Assembly: GCA_023431345.1 (NCBI GenBank)
Contig: JAEYWK010000121.1
Coordinates: 1-48,795 of the forward strand
Origin: Pseudomonadota bacterium
GTDB lineage: Bacteria; Myxococcota_A; Polyangia; Polyangiales; Polyangiaceae
Length of the DNA stretch: 48,795 nt
Reading direction: 5' to 3'
Under the pieces are notes generated by a model, which did not search any database, was not told the DNA's origin, and saw only the letters and a program-made list of their open reading frames with translations. Positions 1-8,972 of this stretch are shown here, in pieces. The position numbers and the translations under genes were made by a program. Each line of letters starts with the position of its first letter. Position 1 is the first letter of the stretch.

Positions 1-8
1 AGCCGGCT

Positions 9-2669
9 ATGCATTCCCGCGACGTCCGCTCAGGGTTCCTTCGCTTCTTCGAGTCGCAGCAGCACCGCGTCGTCCCGAGCTCCTCCCTCGTGCCGGTGGA
101 CGACCCCACCCTGTTGTTCACCAACGCCGGGATGAACCAGTTCAAGGACCTCTTCCTCGGCAAGGAGCAGCGCGACTACACGCGGGCGGCCTCGTCTCAG
201 AAGTGCATGCGGGTCAGCGGCAAGCACAACGACCTCGACAACGTCGGGCCGTCGCTGCGTCATCACACCTTCTTCGAGATGCTCGGCAACTTCAGCTTCG
301 GCGACTACTTCAAAGAAGAGGCAATCGTCTTCGCCTGGGAGTTTTTGACCAAGGAGCTCGCGCTGCCCAAAGACCGGCTGGTGATGAGCTACTTCAAAGG
401 TGAAGAGGGCATCCCGGAGGATACCTTCGCGCGCGACCTTTGGAAGAAGCTGACCGGCTTCGGCGACGCGCAGGTCCGCGGGCTCGGCATGGCCGACAAC
501 TTTTGGGCCATGGGCGACACCGGCCCCTGCGGCCCCTGCAGCGAAATCTATTTCTTCAACGGCGACGGCGTCGACCCGGCCAAGTTCGGTGAAGAGCAGA
601 CGCCGGAGGGCGTCGGCTACTGTGAGATCTGGAACCTGGTGTTCATGCAGTTCGAGCGCAGTCTGGAAGGGGGCGCCGCCAAGCTCGCGCCGCTGCCCGC
701 GCCCAGCATCGACACCGGCGGCGGCCTCGAGCGCATGTGCGTCGCCGCGCAGGGCAAGCTCAGCAACTACGACACGGATCTGTTGCGCTCGCTCGTCGAC
801 AAAGCCTCGCAAATTGCTGGGAAAAAGTACGGCGGCTCGATGGCGAACGACGACGTGAGCATGCGCGTCATCGCCGACCACGCCCGCACGACCGCGATCA
901 TGATCGGCGACGGGGTGCTGCCCGATCGCACCGCGCGTGAATACGTGCTGCGGCGCGTGATGCGCCGCGCGATTAGGCACGGTCACCGTCTCGGCATCCA
1001 AAAGCCGTTCTTGCATCAGGTGTGCGGCAGCGTCATCGAGCTGATGGGCGGCCAGTACCCCGAGCTGCGCGAGCGCGCGGAGCTGATCCAGTCCGTGGCC
1101 GAGGCGGAGGAGGTCCGCTTCCGCCAGACCATCGAGCGCGGCTTGGGCTTGCTGGAGGAGCGCTTCGAGTCGCTGCAGCAGAGCGCGCGCACGACGCTGC
1201 CGGGCGCCGACGCCTTCAAGCTCTACGACACCTACGGCTTCCCTCTGGATTTGACGCAGGTCATCTGCACCGAGCGCGGCTTCGAGGTCGATCAAGCCGG
1301 CTACGACGCCGCCCTCGAAGAGGCGCGCAAGCGCTCGGAGTTCGACGGCGTGGATCAGGCCGTCGAAGGCGTGTACCGCGAGGCGCTCGCCAAGCTGCCG
1401 GAGGGCGGAGCGAGCTTCAGCGGCTACGACAAGACCGAGGACAGCTCGCTCGTCGTGGCGCTCGTGAAGGGCGGCGCCCTCGTCCCCAGCGCGAGCGCCG
1501 GCGACGAGGTCGACGTCGTGACGGCGGTGACGCCGTTCTACGGCGCTGCGGGCGGCCAAGTGGGCGACACGGGCGTGATCGGCTCGGCCGCGGGTAAGGT
1601 CGCGATCGCGGACACGCTGAAGCCGGTGCAGGGCCTGATCGTGCACCGCGGCAAGGTCACCGAGGGCCGCATCGAGGTAGGGGAGGCGGTGGAGCTCAGC
1701 GTCGACGAGGCGCGCCGCAACCGCATTCGCCGCAACCACTCGGCCACGCACCTCTTGCACCTCGCGCTGCGCAAGGTGCTCGGCGCCCACGCCCAGCAGA
1801 AGGGGTCGCTCGTCGGCCCTGACCGCCTGCGCTTCGACTTCACGCACAATAAGCCGCTCACACCCCAGGAAATCGAGCAGATCGAGGACCTGGTGAACGA
1901 GCGCACGCTCGCCAACTACACCATCGGTACCGACGTGCTGAGCATGGACGACGCCCGCAAGCGCGGGGCGATGATGATCTTCGAAGAGAAGTACGGCGAC
2001 GTCGTGCGCATGCTCACCATGGGCGACTCCATGGAGCTGTGCGGCGGCACCCACGCGCGCGCGACGGGTGACATCGGCCTGTTCAAGATCGTGAGCGAGG
2101 TCGGCGTCGCCGCGGGCGTGCGCCGCATCCAGGCCGTGACCGGCGACGGGGCGCTCGCGCACCTGCGCGAGGTCGAAGGCACGCTGAGCCGCGCGGCGCA
2201 GGCCGCCAAGGCGCCGGCCGGGCTCTTGCCGGATAAGATCGAGAAGCTGCTCGCGGGCGAGAAGGCGCTGCTGAAGCAGATCGAAGAGCTGCAGCGCAAG
2301 CTGATGAACGGCGGCGGCGGCTTCGACGCGCTGCTCGGCCAAGCACGAGACGTGGCGGGCGTGAAGGTGCTCGGCGTCCGCACCGACGTGACCGACCGCG
2401 GTCAGCTGCGCGAGCTGGCCGAGAAGCTACGTGACACGCTCGGCAGCAGCATCGTGCTCGTCGCGTCCGAAGCGGAAGGCAAAGCCCAGCTCGTGCTCAC
2501 CGTCGCCAAGCCCCTGCTCGGTAAATACAAGGCGGGCGAGCTGATCAAGGGCGTGGCGCAGATCGTCGGAGGCTCCGGCGGCGGTCGCCCCGATATGGCG
2601 CAGGCCGGCGGCACGGATCCGAGCAAGCTCGATCAAGCCGTCGAGTCGATCTACGGCGCCGTGTCCTGA
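9..2669 (+). CDS. alaS: Alanyl-tRNA synthetase
   Basis: This 886-residue protein charges tRNA-Ala with alanine in the cytoplasm. The N-terminus carries the class II catalytic core with the family's typical opening (FTNAGMNQFKD near residue 38, HHTFFEMLGNFSFGDYF near residue 85). The editing domain shows the HxxxH zinc/editing motif (NHSATHLLH near residue 576) and the downstream CGGTHAR cysteine/histidine motif near residue 678. The C-terminal C-Ala domain ends with the GGSGGGRPDMAQAGG glycine-rich signature. Length and domain order match full-length bacterial AlaRS, so the gene is complete. The ATG at the left edge is preceded by only 8 visible bases, so its promoter and ribosome site are outside the window. 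It converges with murB on the other strand, 34 bp away. Confidence 0.98.
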   Translation: MHSRDVRSGFLRFFESQQHRVVPSSSLVPVDDPTLLFTNAGMNQFKDLFLGKEQRDYTRAASSQKCMRVSGKHNDLDNVGPSLRHHTFFEMLGNFSFGDYFKEEAIVFAWEFLTKELALPKDRLVMSYFKGEEGIPEDTFARDLWKKLTGFGDAQVRGLGMADNFWAMGDTGPCGPCSEIYFFNGDGVDPAKFGEEQTPEGVGYCEIWNLVFMQFERSLEGGAAKLAPLPAPSIDTGGGLERMCVAAQGKLSNYDTDLLRSLVDKASQIAGKKYGGSMANDDVSMRVIADHARTTAIMIGDGVLPDRTAREYVLRRVMRRAIRHGHRLGIQKPFLHQVCGSVIELMGGQYPELRERAELIQSVAEAEEVRFRQTIERGLGLLEERFESLQQSARTTLPGADAFKLYDTYGFPLDLTQVICTERGFEVDQAGYDAALEEARKRSEFDGVDQAVEGVYREALAKLPEGGASFSGYDKTEDSSLVVALVKGGALVPSASAGDEVDVVTAVTPFYGAAGGQVGDTGVIGSAAGKVAIADTLKPVQGLIVHRGKVTEGRIEVGEAVELSVDEARRNRIRRNHSATHLLHLALRKVLGAHAQQKGSLVGPDRLRFDFTHNKPLTPQEIEQIEDLVNERTLANYTIGTDVLSMDDARKRGAMMIFEEKYGDVVRMLTMGDSMELCGGTHARATGDIGLFKIVSEVGVAAGVRRIQAVTGDGALAHLREVEGTLSRAAQAAKAPAGLLPDKIEKLLAGEKALLKQIEELQRKLMNGGGGFDALLGQARDVAGVKVLGVRTDVTDRGQLRELAEKLRDTLGSSIVLVASEAEGKAQLVLTVAKPLLGKYKAGELIKGVAQIVGGSGGGRPDMAQAGGTDPSKLDQAVESIYGAVS

Positions 2670-2703
2670 GTCCGCCGGCGCCGAAGGCGGCAGGGCCGGG
2701 AGG

Positions 2704-3744
2704 TCACGACCAGAAATTGGGCTCCGGCGTGAGCTCGACGCCGAAGCGCGCCTTCACGCCGGCCTGGATGCGCCGACACAGCGCCAGCACCTCGCTGGCG
2801 CTGGCGCCCGCGTGCGCGACGATCGCGAGCGCGTGCTTCGTGGACAAGCCGACGTTGCCTTGGCGCAGGCCCTTGGCGAAGCCGCTCTGCTCGATGAGCC
2901 ACCCCGCGGCCAGCTTCACGCGGCCGTCGGCCTGCGGGTAGGTGGGCACCCGTTGCTCCGCGGCTGCCTCGCAGACTCGCGCCGCAACCTCGGCAGAGAC
3001 GATGGGGTTCAAGAAGAACGAGCCGCAGCTGCGACCGTTGGGATCGGTCGCGTCCTCGAGCATGGATTTCTCGCGGCGCACCGCCAGCACGCAGTCACGC
3101 AGCTCCGCGAGCGCGGGCGTCGCTAGCCCGCGCCGCGCGAGCTCTCGCTCGAGATCCGGGTAGCGAACGGGGGCGGGGGGCCGCTCCGACAGCGCGAAGC
3201 GGACTTCGGTCACGACGTAGCGCTCGGGCGCCTGCGACTTGAAGAAGCTGTCACGGTACGCGAAGCGACACTCCGCCGCCGACAGCTCCACCGCCTCGGC
3301 CGTCTCGCGGTCGACGGCGCGCACGCTCACGATCGTCTCGGCGACCTCCTGGCCGTAGGCGCCCACGTTTTGGATCGGCGTGGCGCCGGCGCGGCCCGGG
3401 ATGCCGCTCAGCCCTTCGAGCCCAGAAAGGCCGCGCGCGACCGCGCGTGCCACCACGCCGTCCCACGGCTCGCCCGCCGCGACTCGGAGCTCTGCGTCCC
3501 CGCTCGCGCTCGAGAACGCGACTCCGCGCAGCGCCACCGCCAGCACGACGCCAGGGAAGCCGGCGTCGGCGACGACCAAGTTACTCCCGCCGCCGAGCAC
3601 GCGCAGCGGCAAGCTCCGCGTGCGCGCGAAAGCCAAGGCTTCGATCACGTCGGCTTCGGTCTCGGCCTCGATCAGGTAGCGGGCGCTTCCGCCGACGGCT
3701 AACGTGGTGCGCTCGGCGAGCGCCGCGTGCTCTCGCAGCTTCAA
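2704..3744 (-). CDS. murB: UDP-N-acetylenolpyruvoylglucosamine reductase
   Basis: MurB reduces the enolpyruvyl group of UDP-GlcNAc-enolpyruvate to give UDP-MurNAc in cytoplasmic peptidoglycan precursor synthesis. The FAD-binding N-terminus is clear (TTLAVGGSARYL, LGGGSNLVV, GLSGLEGLSGIPGRAGATPIQNVGAYGQE). So is the C-terminal substrate domain with the catalytic serine motif NGRSCGSFFLNP and the end motif STKHALAIV. The open frame extends about 340 bp further upstream without family similarity and overlaps the neighbouring gene. No ATG or GTG lies near the expected start, so a TTG at 3744 (346 residues, beginning about 15 residues before the TTLAVGG motif as in other MurBs) is the best guess. 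The start is the uncertain part. It lies about 95 bp downstream of a small unknown gene on the same strand. Confidence 0.9.
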   Translation of the reverse strand: MKLREHAALAERTTLAVGGSARYLIEAETEADVIEALAFARTRSLPLRVLGGGSNLVVADAGFPGVVLAVALRGVAFSSASGDAELRVAAGEPWDGVVARAVARGLSGLEGLSGIPGRAGATPIQNVGAYGQEVAETIVSVRAVDRETAEAVELSAAECRFAYRDSFFKSQAPERYVVTEVRFALSERPPAPVRYPDLERELARRGLATPALAELRDCVLAVRREKSMLEDATDPNGRSCGSFFLNPIVSAEVAARVCEAAAEQRVPTYPQADGRVKLAAGWLIEQSGFAKGLRQGNVGLSTKHALAIVAHAGASASEVLALCRRIQAGVKARFGVELTPEPNFWS

Positions 3745-3839
3745 GCCGGCGAGATTACGCTCGACGGGGTCGCCACTGGAAGAGCCTCGCGCCGGTGCAC
3801 AGCCAGCTCCCGGGCAGCGGCGCGGGCCGCACGCTCGAC

Positions 3840-4193
3840 CTAGATGCGGCGCTTCTGGCGAGCCGCGGGGCGACCCTTGGCGAGCCCCGGGCGCGTGGCG
3901 GCGGGGGGCGCGATCACGTCGGAGCGCCGCGCGAGCCGTCGCTGGAGCAGAGCGCGAGCCTCCACGGACACTTCGGCGTCGTCGAGCGGCCGCTCCACGA
4001 TGCAGTCGGCGAGCACGATCAAGCGCTCGACGGGAGGCGCCTTCGTGTTGAGCAGCAGCACCTCTTTGCCATTGAGCCGGCATTTCCCGCCCGCGTGCAC
4101 GCCCCAGAGCGGCTCGGAGCGGACACTCAGGCCTCGCCGCGAAAGCACGCGCGAAAGCTCTGAGATGAGCCGCTCGGGGTCCAAGAATGACAA
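3840..4193 (-). CDS. Hypothetical protein upstream of murB
   Basis: This is a 117-residue soluble protein I do not recognise. The first 85 residues look like a compact alpha/beta domain (an Arg-rich helix, then LWGVHAGGKCRLNGKEVLLL as two likely strands, then a helix PVERLIVLADCIVE). The last 30 residues are a basic Pro/Arg/Lys tail. No signal peptide or membrane segment is visible. The only start available is a TTG with a weak ribosome site, so the start is uncertain. It is on the same strand as murB and may share its transcript. The frame has a coherent amino acid composition and high GC3, which is why I keep it as a gene. Confidence 0.6.
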   Translation of the reverse strand: MSFLDPERLISELSRVLSRRGLSVRSEPLWGVHAGGKCRLNGKEVLLLNTKAPPVERLIVLADCIVERPLDDAEVSVEARALLQRRLARRSDVIAPPAATRPGLAKGRPAARQKRRI

Positions 4194-4411
4194 CTCTACC
4201 CGCGAGCCTCGGCCGCTGCTCGTTAATTCGGCCGGGCGACCAATTTGGCAGCCATTACGGGGATTTGCGGGAACGGGCGAGACCGTGCTATCTCGGGGCC
4301 GTTCGGTGAGCTGCCGGAGGTGGGAGCGATGTTCGCTCTCCAGGAGCCGCCGATTGGCCGAGCGCAGGGTTCACGTAGGGCGCTGCGCTCCCCAACCGAG
4401 AGCACATTTCA

Positions 4412-6109
4412 ATGACGTTTACCGAAGCCGCGGCGCAGGTTCTGCGCCTCGTTGGCAAGCCCCTTCATTACAAAGAGATCACCGACGTTGCGATCGAGAA
4501 GAACCTGCTCAGCCACGTCGGCAAGAGCCCCGATGTGACGATGGGCGCGCGTCTCGCCGCGCTGGTGAAGAAGGGCGACAAAGAGAACCCGCTCGTGCGC
4601 GTGCGCCCCGGCGTTTTCGCGCTGCGCGAGTGGGATCAAGCGATGATCGAGAAGGGCCTGCAAGATCGCACGCCCGCCCTCGAGAAGCTCGCCGGACAAG
4701 AGGTCAATTTCGCGGACATCGCGCTCGAGCGTAAGAGCGGTCCGGAGGCGTCGGCTCCGGGCGCTGCCGCCGGTGATGACGAGGAAGCGGCCTTGGCGGC
4801 TCCCTCCGAGGAAGAGCGCGTGCGGGCGGATCTGGCCGCTCACGGCAGCGAGCTGTTCGCGTCCGAAGACGACGACGACGTGCCGATCTTCGGCGCCGCG
4901 AGCGCCCCCGCGCCCGCGGCGACCGTCGCCGGCGCTGCGGACGACGCGGGTGACGGGCGTCGCCGGCGTCGGCGTGGCAGGGGTCGTGGCCGCAGCGGCG
5001 AGGAGCGCGGCGGCGATGATTTGCCGGCTTACACCGTGTCGGATGCGCCGGTAGAGCTGCCGCCCGAGGTCGCGCAAGAGCTCGAAGCGCGCGCCCAAGA
5101 GCGCGACGAGCGCACCGGTGACGAGCGCTTCGACAACGAGATCCCGGTCGAGCCGCGTCGCGAGGAGCGCCCGGCCCGGGCTCGCGGCGACCGCGACCGT
5201 GACCGCGGCGAGCGCGACCGTGATCGCGGCGAGCGCGACCGCGGCGAGCGCGACCGCGGCGAGCGTGGAGAACGAGATCGCTCGCCCGAGCGCGTGGTGG
5301 AGCGCAGCTCCGCCTCGCTCGATGAGGCGGTCGGTAAAGATCTGGCCGACGCGGTCGAGTCGATCGTGGCCGGCTTCGACCGTAACCGCGGCCCCGTCGC
5401 GGTGCAGACCTTGGTCGACGCTGCCGCGCGTCGTGGCCGCTACGCGGGTGAGGTTTCGGTCGGTCAGGGATTGATGCTCGGGGCCGCCCGCGCCGACAAC
5501 CTGCGCCGCGCCGCCGCCGGCCAGCGCCCGCGCTTCCGCGTCTCTGGCAATCGTCTAGCGCTCACCGAGTGGCAGATGGATCCGGAGCTGTTGCGCATCG
5601 AGCGCGATCTGTCCGGTCTGGTCGAGCGCTACCGTGAGGTGTCACGGCGCTCGCTCTTGCGCGCGCTGCAAGAGATGCCGCAGCGCGGCTTGGGGGAGCT
5701 GGTGGTGCTGCTGCTCGAGCACACCGGGTTCAGCGAGCTCACCAGCGTTCGGCGCCAAGGCTCGCACGGCGCGGAGATGCACTTCAGCGGCAAGCTGAAG
5801 GGCGTGAGCGGCGAGGTGCGCACGGCGATCGTGGTGCGCCGCGACGGCCGCGAGGTGGGGCGCGAGCGCGTCACCGAGCTGCGCGGGGCCCTGCATCACT
5901 ACGGTCCCGCCCACGCGGGCTGGATCATCACCACCGGCCAAGTGCTGAGCGGCGCGCGCGAAGAAGCGAGCTCGCCGAGCGCGGCCCCGGTCGCGGTCCT
6001 CGACGGCTTGGCCTTGGCCGAGCTGTGTGAGCGCTTCTCCGTCGGCGTGGCCAAGTATCAGCTGAGCTTGCCCCTGCCCGATTTCGACGTGCTCGAAGGG
6101 CTGCGCTGA
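4412..6109 (+). CDS. HARE-HTH domain protein with Mrr-like nuclease fold
   Basis: This 565-residue protein has three parts. Residues 1-75 match the HARE-HTH module (FTEAAAQVLRLVGKPLHYKEI then LVRVRPGVFALREW), a winged-helix domain also found in the RNA polymerase delta subunit, ASXL proteins and restriction enzymes. Residues about 100-300 are acidic and then Arg/Asp/Glu low complexity, including RDRDRGE-type repeats. Residues about 410-540 resemble the Mrr-type PD-(D/E)XK endonuclease fold (GELVVLLLEHTGF near the start, ELRGALHHYG and GWIITTGQVLSGAREEA near the end). The usual GxD and QxK catalytic residues appear as GAE and VVR, so nuclease activity is doubtful. The role is probably DNA- or chromatin-associated regulation; that is inference. 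The downstream lipoprotein starts 4 bases after the stop, suggesting one transcript. Confidence 0.85.
   Translation: MTFTEAAAQVLRLVGKPLHYKEITDVAIEKNLLSHVGKSPDVTMGARLAALVKKGDKENPLVRVRPGVFALREWDQAMIEKGLQDRTPALEKLAGQEVNFADIALERKSGPEASAPGAAAGDDEEAALAAPSEEERVRADLAAHGSELFASEDDDDVPIFGAASAPAPAATVAGAADDAGDGRRRRRRGRGRGRSGEERGGDDLPAYTVSDAPVELPPEVAQELEARAQERDERTGDERFDNEIPVEPRREERPARARGDRDRDRGERDRDRGERDRGERDRGERGERDRSPERVVERSSASLDEAVGKDLADAVESIVAGFDRNRGPVAVQTLVDAAARRGRYAGEVSVGQGLMLGAARADNLRRAAAGQRPRFRVSGNRLALTEWQMDPELLRIERDLSGLVERYREVSRRSLLRALQEMPQRGLGELVVLLLEHTGFSELTSVRRQGSHGAEMHFSGKLKGVSGEVRTAIVVRRDGREVGRERVTELRGALHHYGPAHAGWIITTGQVLSGAREEASSPSAAPVAVLDGLALAELCERFSVGVAKYQLSLPLPDFDVLEGLR
5188..5272 (+). 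repeat. Short tandem repeats encoding RDRDRGE units
   Basis: Nearly identical 12-18 bp units built on gaccgcggcgagcgc repeat in frame inside the HARE/Mrr gene. They encode alternating Arg and Asp/Glu residues (RDRDRGERDRDRGERDRGE). This forms a charged, probably disordered linker between the N-terminal helix-turn-helix domain and the C-terminal nuclease-like domain. Length variation between strains would be expected from slippage. Confidence 0.8.
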
Positions 6110-6113
6110 GCGC

Positions 6114-6986
6114 GTGAGGCGTCTCGGGGCGTTCCTGCTGCTGCTGGCGGCGGCGACCGGTTGTCACCGCTCGGCGCCGCCGTCGCGTTTTCCCGACGCC
6201 CAGAGCTTGCTCGCGCGCCTTCACGAGGAGCAGAGCTGCAGCCGCGGCGTCGTGGGGGAGGGGAAGATCGACTACTTCGGCAAAGAGGGGCGCGTGCGCG
6301 GCTCGCTGCTGTTCATGGCGACGAGCCCGGACCAGGTGCGCCTCGACGTGGTCAGCCCGTTCGGCGCTACGCTCTCGACGCTGACGTCTGACGGGGAAAA
6401 GTTCGCGCTGTTCGATCTGAAGCAGCGCGTCTTTCTCCACGGCCCCGCCAGCGCTTGCAACCTCGCGCAGTTCACGCGCGTGCCGATGCCCCCCCACGCG
6501 CTCGTCAGTTTGCTGCGCGGGGAGCCGCCGCTGCTCAAGCATCGACCGGAGCAGGCGTCGCTTTCGTGGGAGGCGGGGCGTTACGTCGTGCGCATCCAAA
6601 GCCAGCACGAGGCCACGCAAGAGATCGCGATTTCTCCGAGCGACGCCGACTACGACAAGCCCTACTCGCAGCAGCGGGTCGAGCTAGCGAGCGTCGAGGT
6701 GCGCCAGCAGCAATACGTGCTGTACCGCGCCGAGCTTCAGCAACACGACGTGACGCGGACGGCGCCGCCGCGGAGCGATCCCGACGGCATCGATCCGGAT
6801 GTTCCGCCGAGCGGCCCTGCGTGCTCGGCGCGCGCGCCGCGCCGCTTGCACCTCGAGGTGCCGGCGGAGGAGCAAGACCTGGTGCTGAGCATCACCGAGC
6901 TTTCTCACAATCCGCCGCTTCGGCCGAAGGTGTACACGCAGCGCCCCCCGTCGGGCGTCGTGGTGCGCTCGTCGCCGTGTCAGTGA
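6114..6986 (+). CDS. LolA/LolB-like (DUF4292-type) outer-membrane lipoprotein
   Basis: This 290-residue lipoprotein has a short signal peptide and an AATGC lipobox, with Cys17 as the acylated residue. The next 150 residues resemble the LolB/DUF4292 half-barrel, a fold that shields lipid chains (GEGKIDYFGKEGRVRGSLLF, QVRLDVVSPFGATLSTLTSDGEKFALFD). Such proteins usually handle lipids or lipoproteins at the outer membrane. The C-terminal 80 residues are Pro-rich and carry two extra cysteines (PACSARAP and the final Cys-Gln). The GTG start lies 4 bases after the stop of the HARE/Mrr gene, so the two are probably co-transcribed. A lipid- or polysaccharide-handling role is inferred from the fold only. 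Confidence 0.75.
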   Translation: MRRLGAFLLLLAAATGCHRSAPPSRFPDAQSLLARLHEEQSCSRGVVGEGKIDYFGKEGRVRGSLLFMATSPDQVRLDVVSPFGATLSTLTSDGEKFALFDLKQRVFLHGPASACNLAQFTRVPMPPHALVSLLRGEPPLLKHRPEQASLSWEAGRYVVRIQSQHEATQEIAISPSDADYDKPYSQQRVELASVEVRQQQYVLYRAELQQHDVTRTAPPRSDPDGIDPDVPPSGPACSARAPRRLHLEVPAEEQDLVLSITELSHNPPLRPKVYTQRPPSGVVVRSSPCQ

Positions 6987-7108
6987 GCCCCGCGAACCCC
7001 GGAGGTGCTCGGTTTCGAGGCCGTCGCGGACGCAGGGCAGGACCCGTTTCTGCCACGTCAGCGCTGCGAGGGGGGCTGCGGCGGGGGCAGCCCAGAGAAT
7101 GACCGCAG

Positions 7109-7888
7109 TTAGGGGGAGAGCGCGTGGAGGATGGCGCCGGGGCGGTCGCTCACGATGTAATCGACGCCGAGCTTGGCGAGGGCCTGGGCGCGGGCTTCAT
7201 CGTTGACGGTCCAGACGCCGACGAGGGCTCGCTTGCTGCGCCACGCGGCCATGCGCGCGGGCGTGACGAGGACGTGCTCGGGGTGGACGGCGCGGGCGCC
7301 GAGTCGGGTGAAGGTGGCGGCGCCGACGAGGGCGGCGGCGTGAGCGATGGGGCTCTTGGTGTGAAACAAAAGCGCGCTCGGGACCTCGGGCAGCGCGCGC
7401 GCGAGGCGCCAGATGAAGCGCGGATCGAAGCTCGACAGCACGACGTGGGTGGACGCGACGGGGTGCCGCGCCAAGAGCTCGATCACGCCGCGCAGAAGCT
7501 CGCGGCGGCGAGTGACGTCGGATTTGACTTCGACGTTGACGAGCTGGTCGTGGGCGCGCGCCCAGTCGAGCACGTCGGAGAGCAGCGGCACCTTCTCGCC
7601 GTGGCCGACGTCGACTCGTAGCGCCTCGCCGAGCGGCAGGTCCTCGGCGGCGCGACGGTCGGCGCCGCCGCTGACGCGGGCGAGGGTGGGGTCGTGGAGC
7701 ACGATGATTTCGCCCGTTTTTACCAGGCGTACGTCGAGCTCGACGCCGGCGGCGCCTTCGCGGCGCGACAGCTCGAAGGCGGCGTGGGTGTTCTCGGGCG
7801 CGGCGTGGCGAGCGCCGCGGTGCCCGAGCACGAGCGGCGGCTTGCCCGCACTGCGCTCGAGGCGAGAGAGCACGTAGGCGGCGCTCAT
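7109..7888 (-). CDS. Glycerophosphodiester phosphodiesterase
   Basis: This 259-residue GDPD family enzyme hydrolyses glycerophosphodiesters to glycerol-3-phosphate and an alcohol. The active-site and metal-binding motifs are intact: LGHRGARHAAPENT near residue 21, ELDVRL with the metal-binding Glu/Asp, and the catalytic VLHDPTL. VNVEVKSD provides a further metal-binding Glu. The C-terminus has the WTVND and DYIVSDRP motifs that close the TIM barrel. There is no signal peptide, so it is predicted to be cytoplasmic. It starts 16 bases after the stop of the DHH phosphoesterase gene and is probably its operon partner. The convergent lipoprotein gene ends 122 bp away. Confidence 0.93.
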   Translation of the reverse strand: MSAAYVLSRLERSAGKPPLVLGHRGARHAAPENTHAAFELSRREGAAGVELDVRLVKTGEIIVLHDPTLARVSGGADRRAAEDLPLGEALRVDVGHGEKVPLLSDVLDWARAHDQLVNVEVKSDVTRRRELLRGVIELLARHPVASTHVVLSSFDPRFIWRLARALPEVPSALLFHTKSPIAHAAALVGAATFTRLGARAVHPEHVLVTPARMAAWRSKRALVGVWTVNDEARAQALAKLGVDYIVSDRPGAILHALSP

Positions 7889-7904
7889 GTGAGGTGCGCG
7901 CCGC

Positions 7905-8879
7905 TCAAGCGGCCGCGACGTCGCCGTTCAGCTCACAGGCGATGCTGCGCGCGACGCGACGCGCCTCGTCGACGGCGGCGCTCGGGAAGGAGATGCCGCC
8001 AACCACGGGGTGACCGCCGCCGCCGTAGCGGGCGCAGATGGCGCTGATGTCGGTGTCGAGCGGGCGCCCCGACCAGGGGTTATAGCCGACCGAGATCTTG
8101 GGGCCGTTCTTGAGCAGGCCGACGACGACCGAGTACACCGAGTCGGGGAAGAGCGCGTAGGTCACGAACTTGCCCACGCTCTCGAGCACGCTCTCGGTCA
8201 GGTCGACGAACACGACGCGCCCCACGCGCTCGCTCTTTTGCTTCACGCGCTCCACGAAGCGTTCGTGCTTTTTTCCGAGCGGTTTATAGCGGTTGCTGAC
8301 GGCCTTGCTACGCGCCACCTCGTCGAGCGGGCGCCGCAGGAGCTCCGGAACGAGGTCCCTGAAGAAGGCGTCGTCGCCGTAGTGCTCGACCACGCTGACG
8401 AGCTGCATCACGGGCGAGCTGCGGCTCACGGCGTCTTCGGGCGACGCGAAGCGAGCGGAGTCGACCATGTCCGCCCAGCGCACGAGCTCGCTCAGGTCGG
8501 GCATTTCGACGTTGAAGCGGTCGCGGCTCACGTCCGCGATCAGCTTCGTGCACGAGCTGTAGGCGGCGTCGAAGAAGAACTGACCGGACCCGGTGCGGCC
8601 TTCGAACACCTCGCGGTCGGCGGCGGAAGCGAACGCCGTGCGGTGGTGGTCGAAGTACCAGCTGAGCCGCTGCGACGGCGAGAAGCGGTAGTCGAGGATC
8701 GCGTTCTCGTCGCCAGTGAAGAGCGCCTCTTCCGCGCGCGCTTGGCCGGTGCCATAGCCGCACGTGCGGTACTCGAACGTCGGCCCGGGAGCGCCGAGCT
8801 CCTTCATCAGGCGCGAGAAGACCACGGCGCTCGACAAACCGTCGAAGCAGTGGCCGTGGGTTGCGACCACGAAGCGCAT
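7905..8879 (-). CDS. DHH family phosphoesterase
   Basis: This 324-residue protein of the DHH/DHHA1 superfamily belongs to metal-dependent enzymes that cleave phosphodiester or pyrophosphate bonds, such as nano-RNases, cyclic-dinucleotide phosphodiesterases and pyrophosphatases. Motif I reads THGHCFDGLSSA, motif II is ILDYRFS, the name-giving motif III is WYFDHHRT, and motif IV is RWADMVDSA. The DHHA1 half ends in YGGGGHPVVGGISF. All metal ligands appear present, so an active enzyme is expected. The exact substrate cannot be told from sequence. It is the first gene of a probable two-gene unit with the downstream GDPD and is divergent from dprA, 93 bp away. Confidence 0.9.
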   Translation of the reverse strand: MRFVVATHGHCFDGLSSAVVFSRLMKELGAPGPTFEYRTCGYGTGQARAEEALFTGDENAILDYRFSPSQRLSWYFDHHRTAFASAADREVFEGRTGSGQFFFDAAYSSCTKLIADVSRDRFNVEMPDLSELVRWADMVDSARFASPEDAVSRSSPVMQLVSVVEHYGDDAFFRDLVPELLRRPLDEVARSKAVSNRYKPLGKKHERFVERVKQKSERVGRVVFVDLTESVLESVGKFVTYALFPDSVYSVVVGLLKNGPKISVGYNPWSGRPLDTDISAICARYGGGGHPVVGGISFPSAAVDEARRVARSIACELNGDVAAA

Positions 8880-8972
8880 CCGGCCGTCTTAGCACGCGCA
8901 GCGCGGACCCGCGAAAAAGCGCGCGGCTGGCGCTCGCGCGCAACCGGCTGGCGTCGCGACCGAGTAGCGGAC

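Noticed and set aside
30..2342. A 770-codon open frame on the minus strand opposite alaS
   Set aside because: It mirrors the codon structure of alaS, is rich in Arg/Ala/His/Leu without any domain, and is expected in very high-GC DNA.
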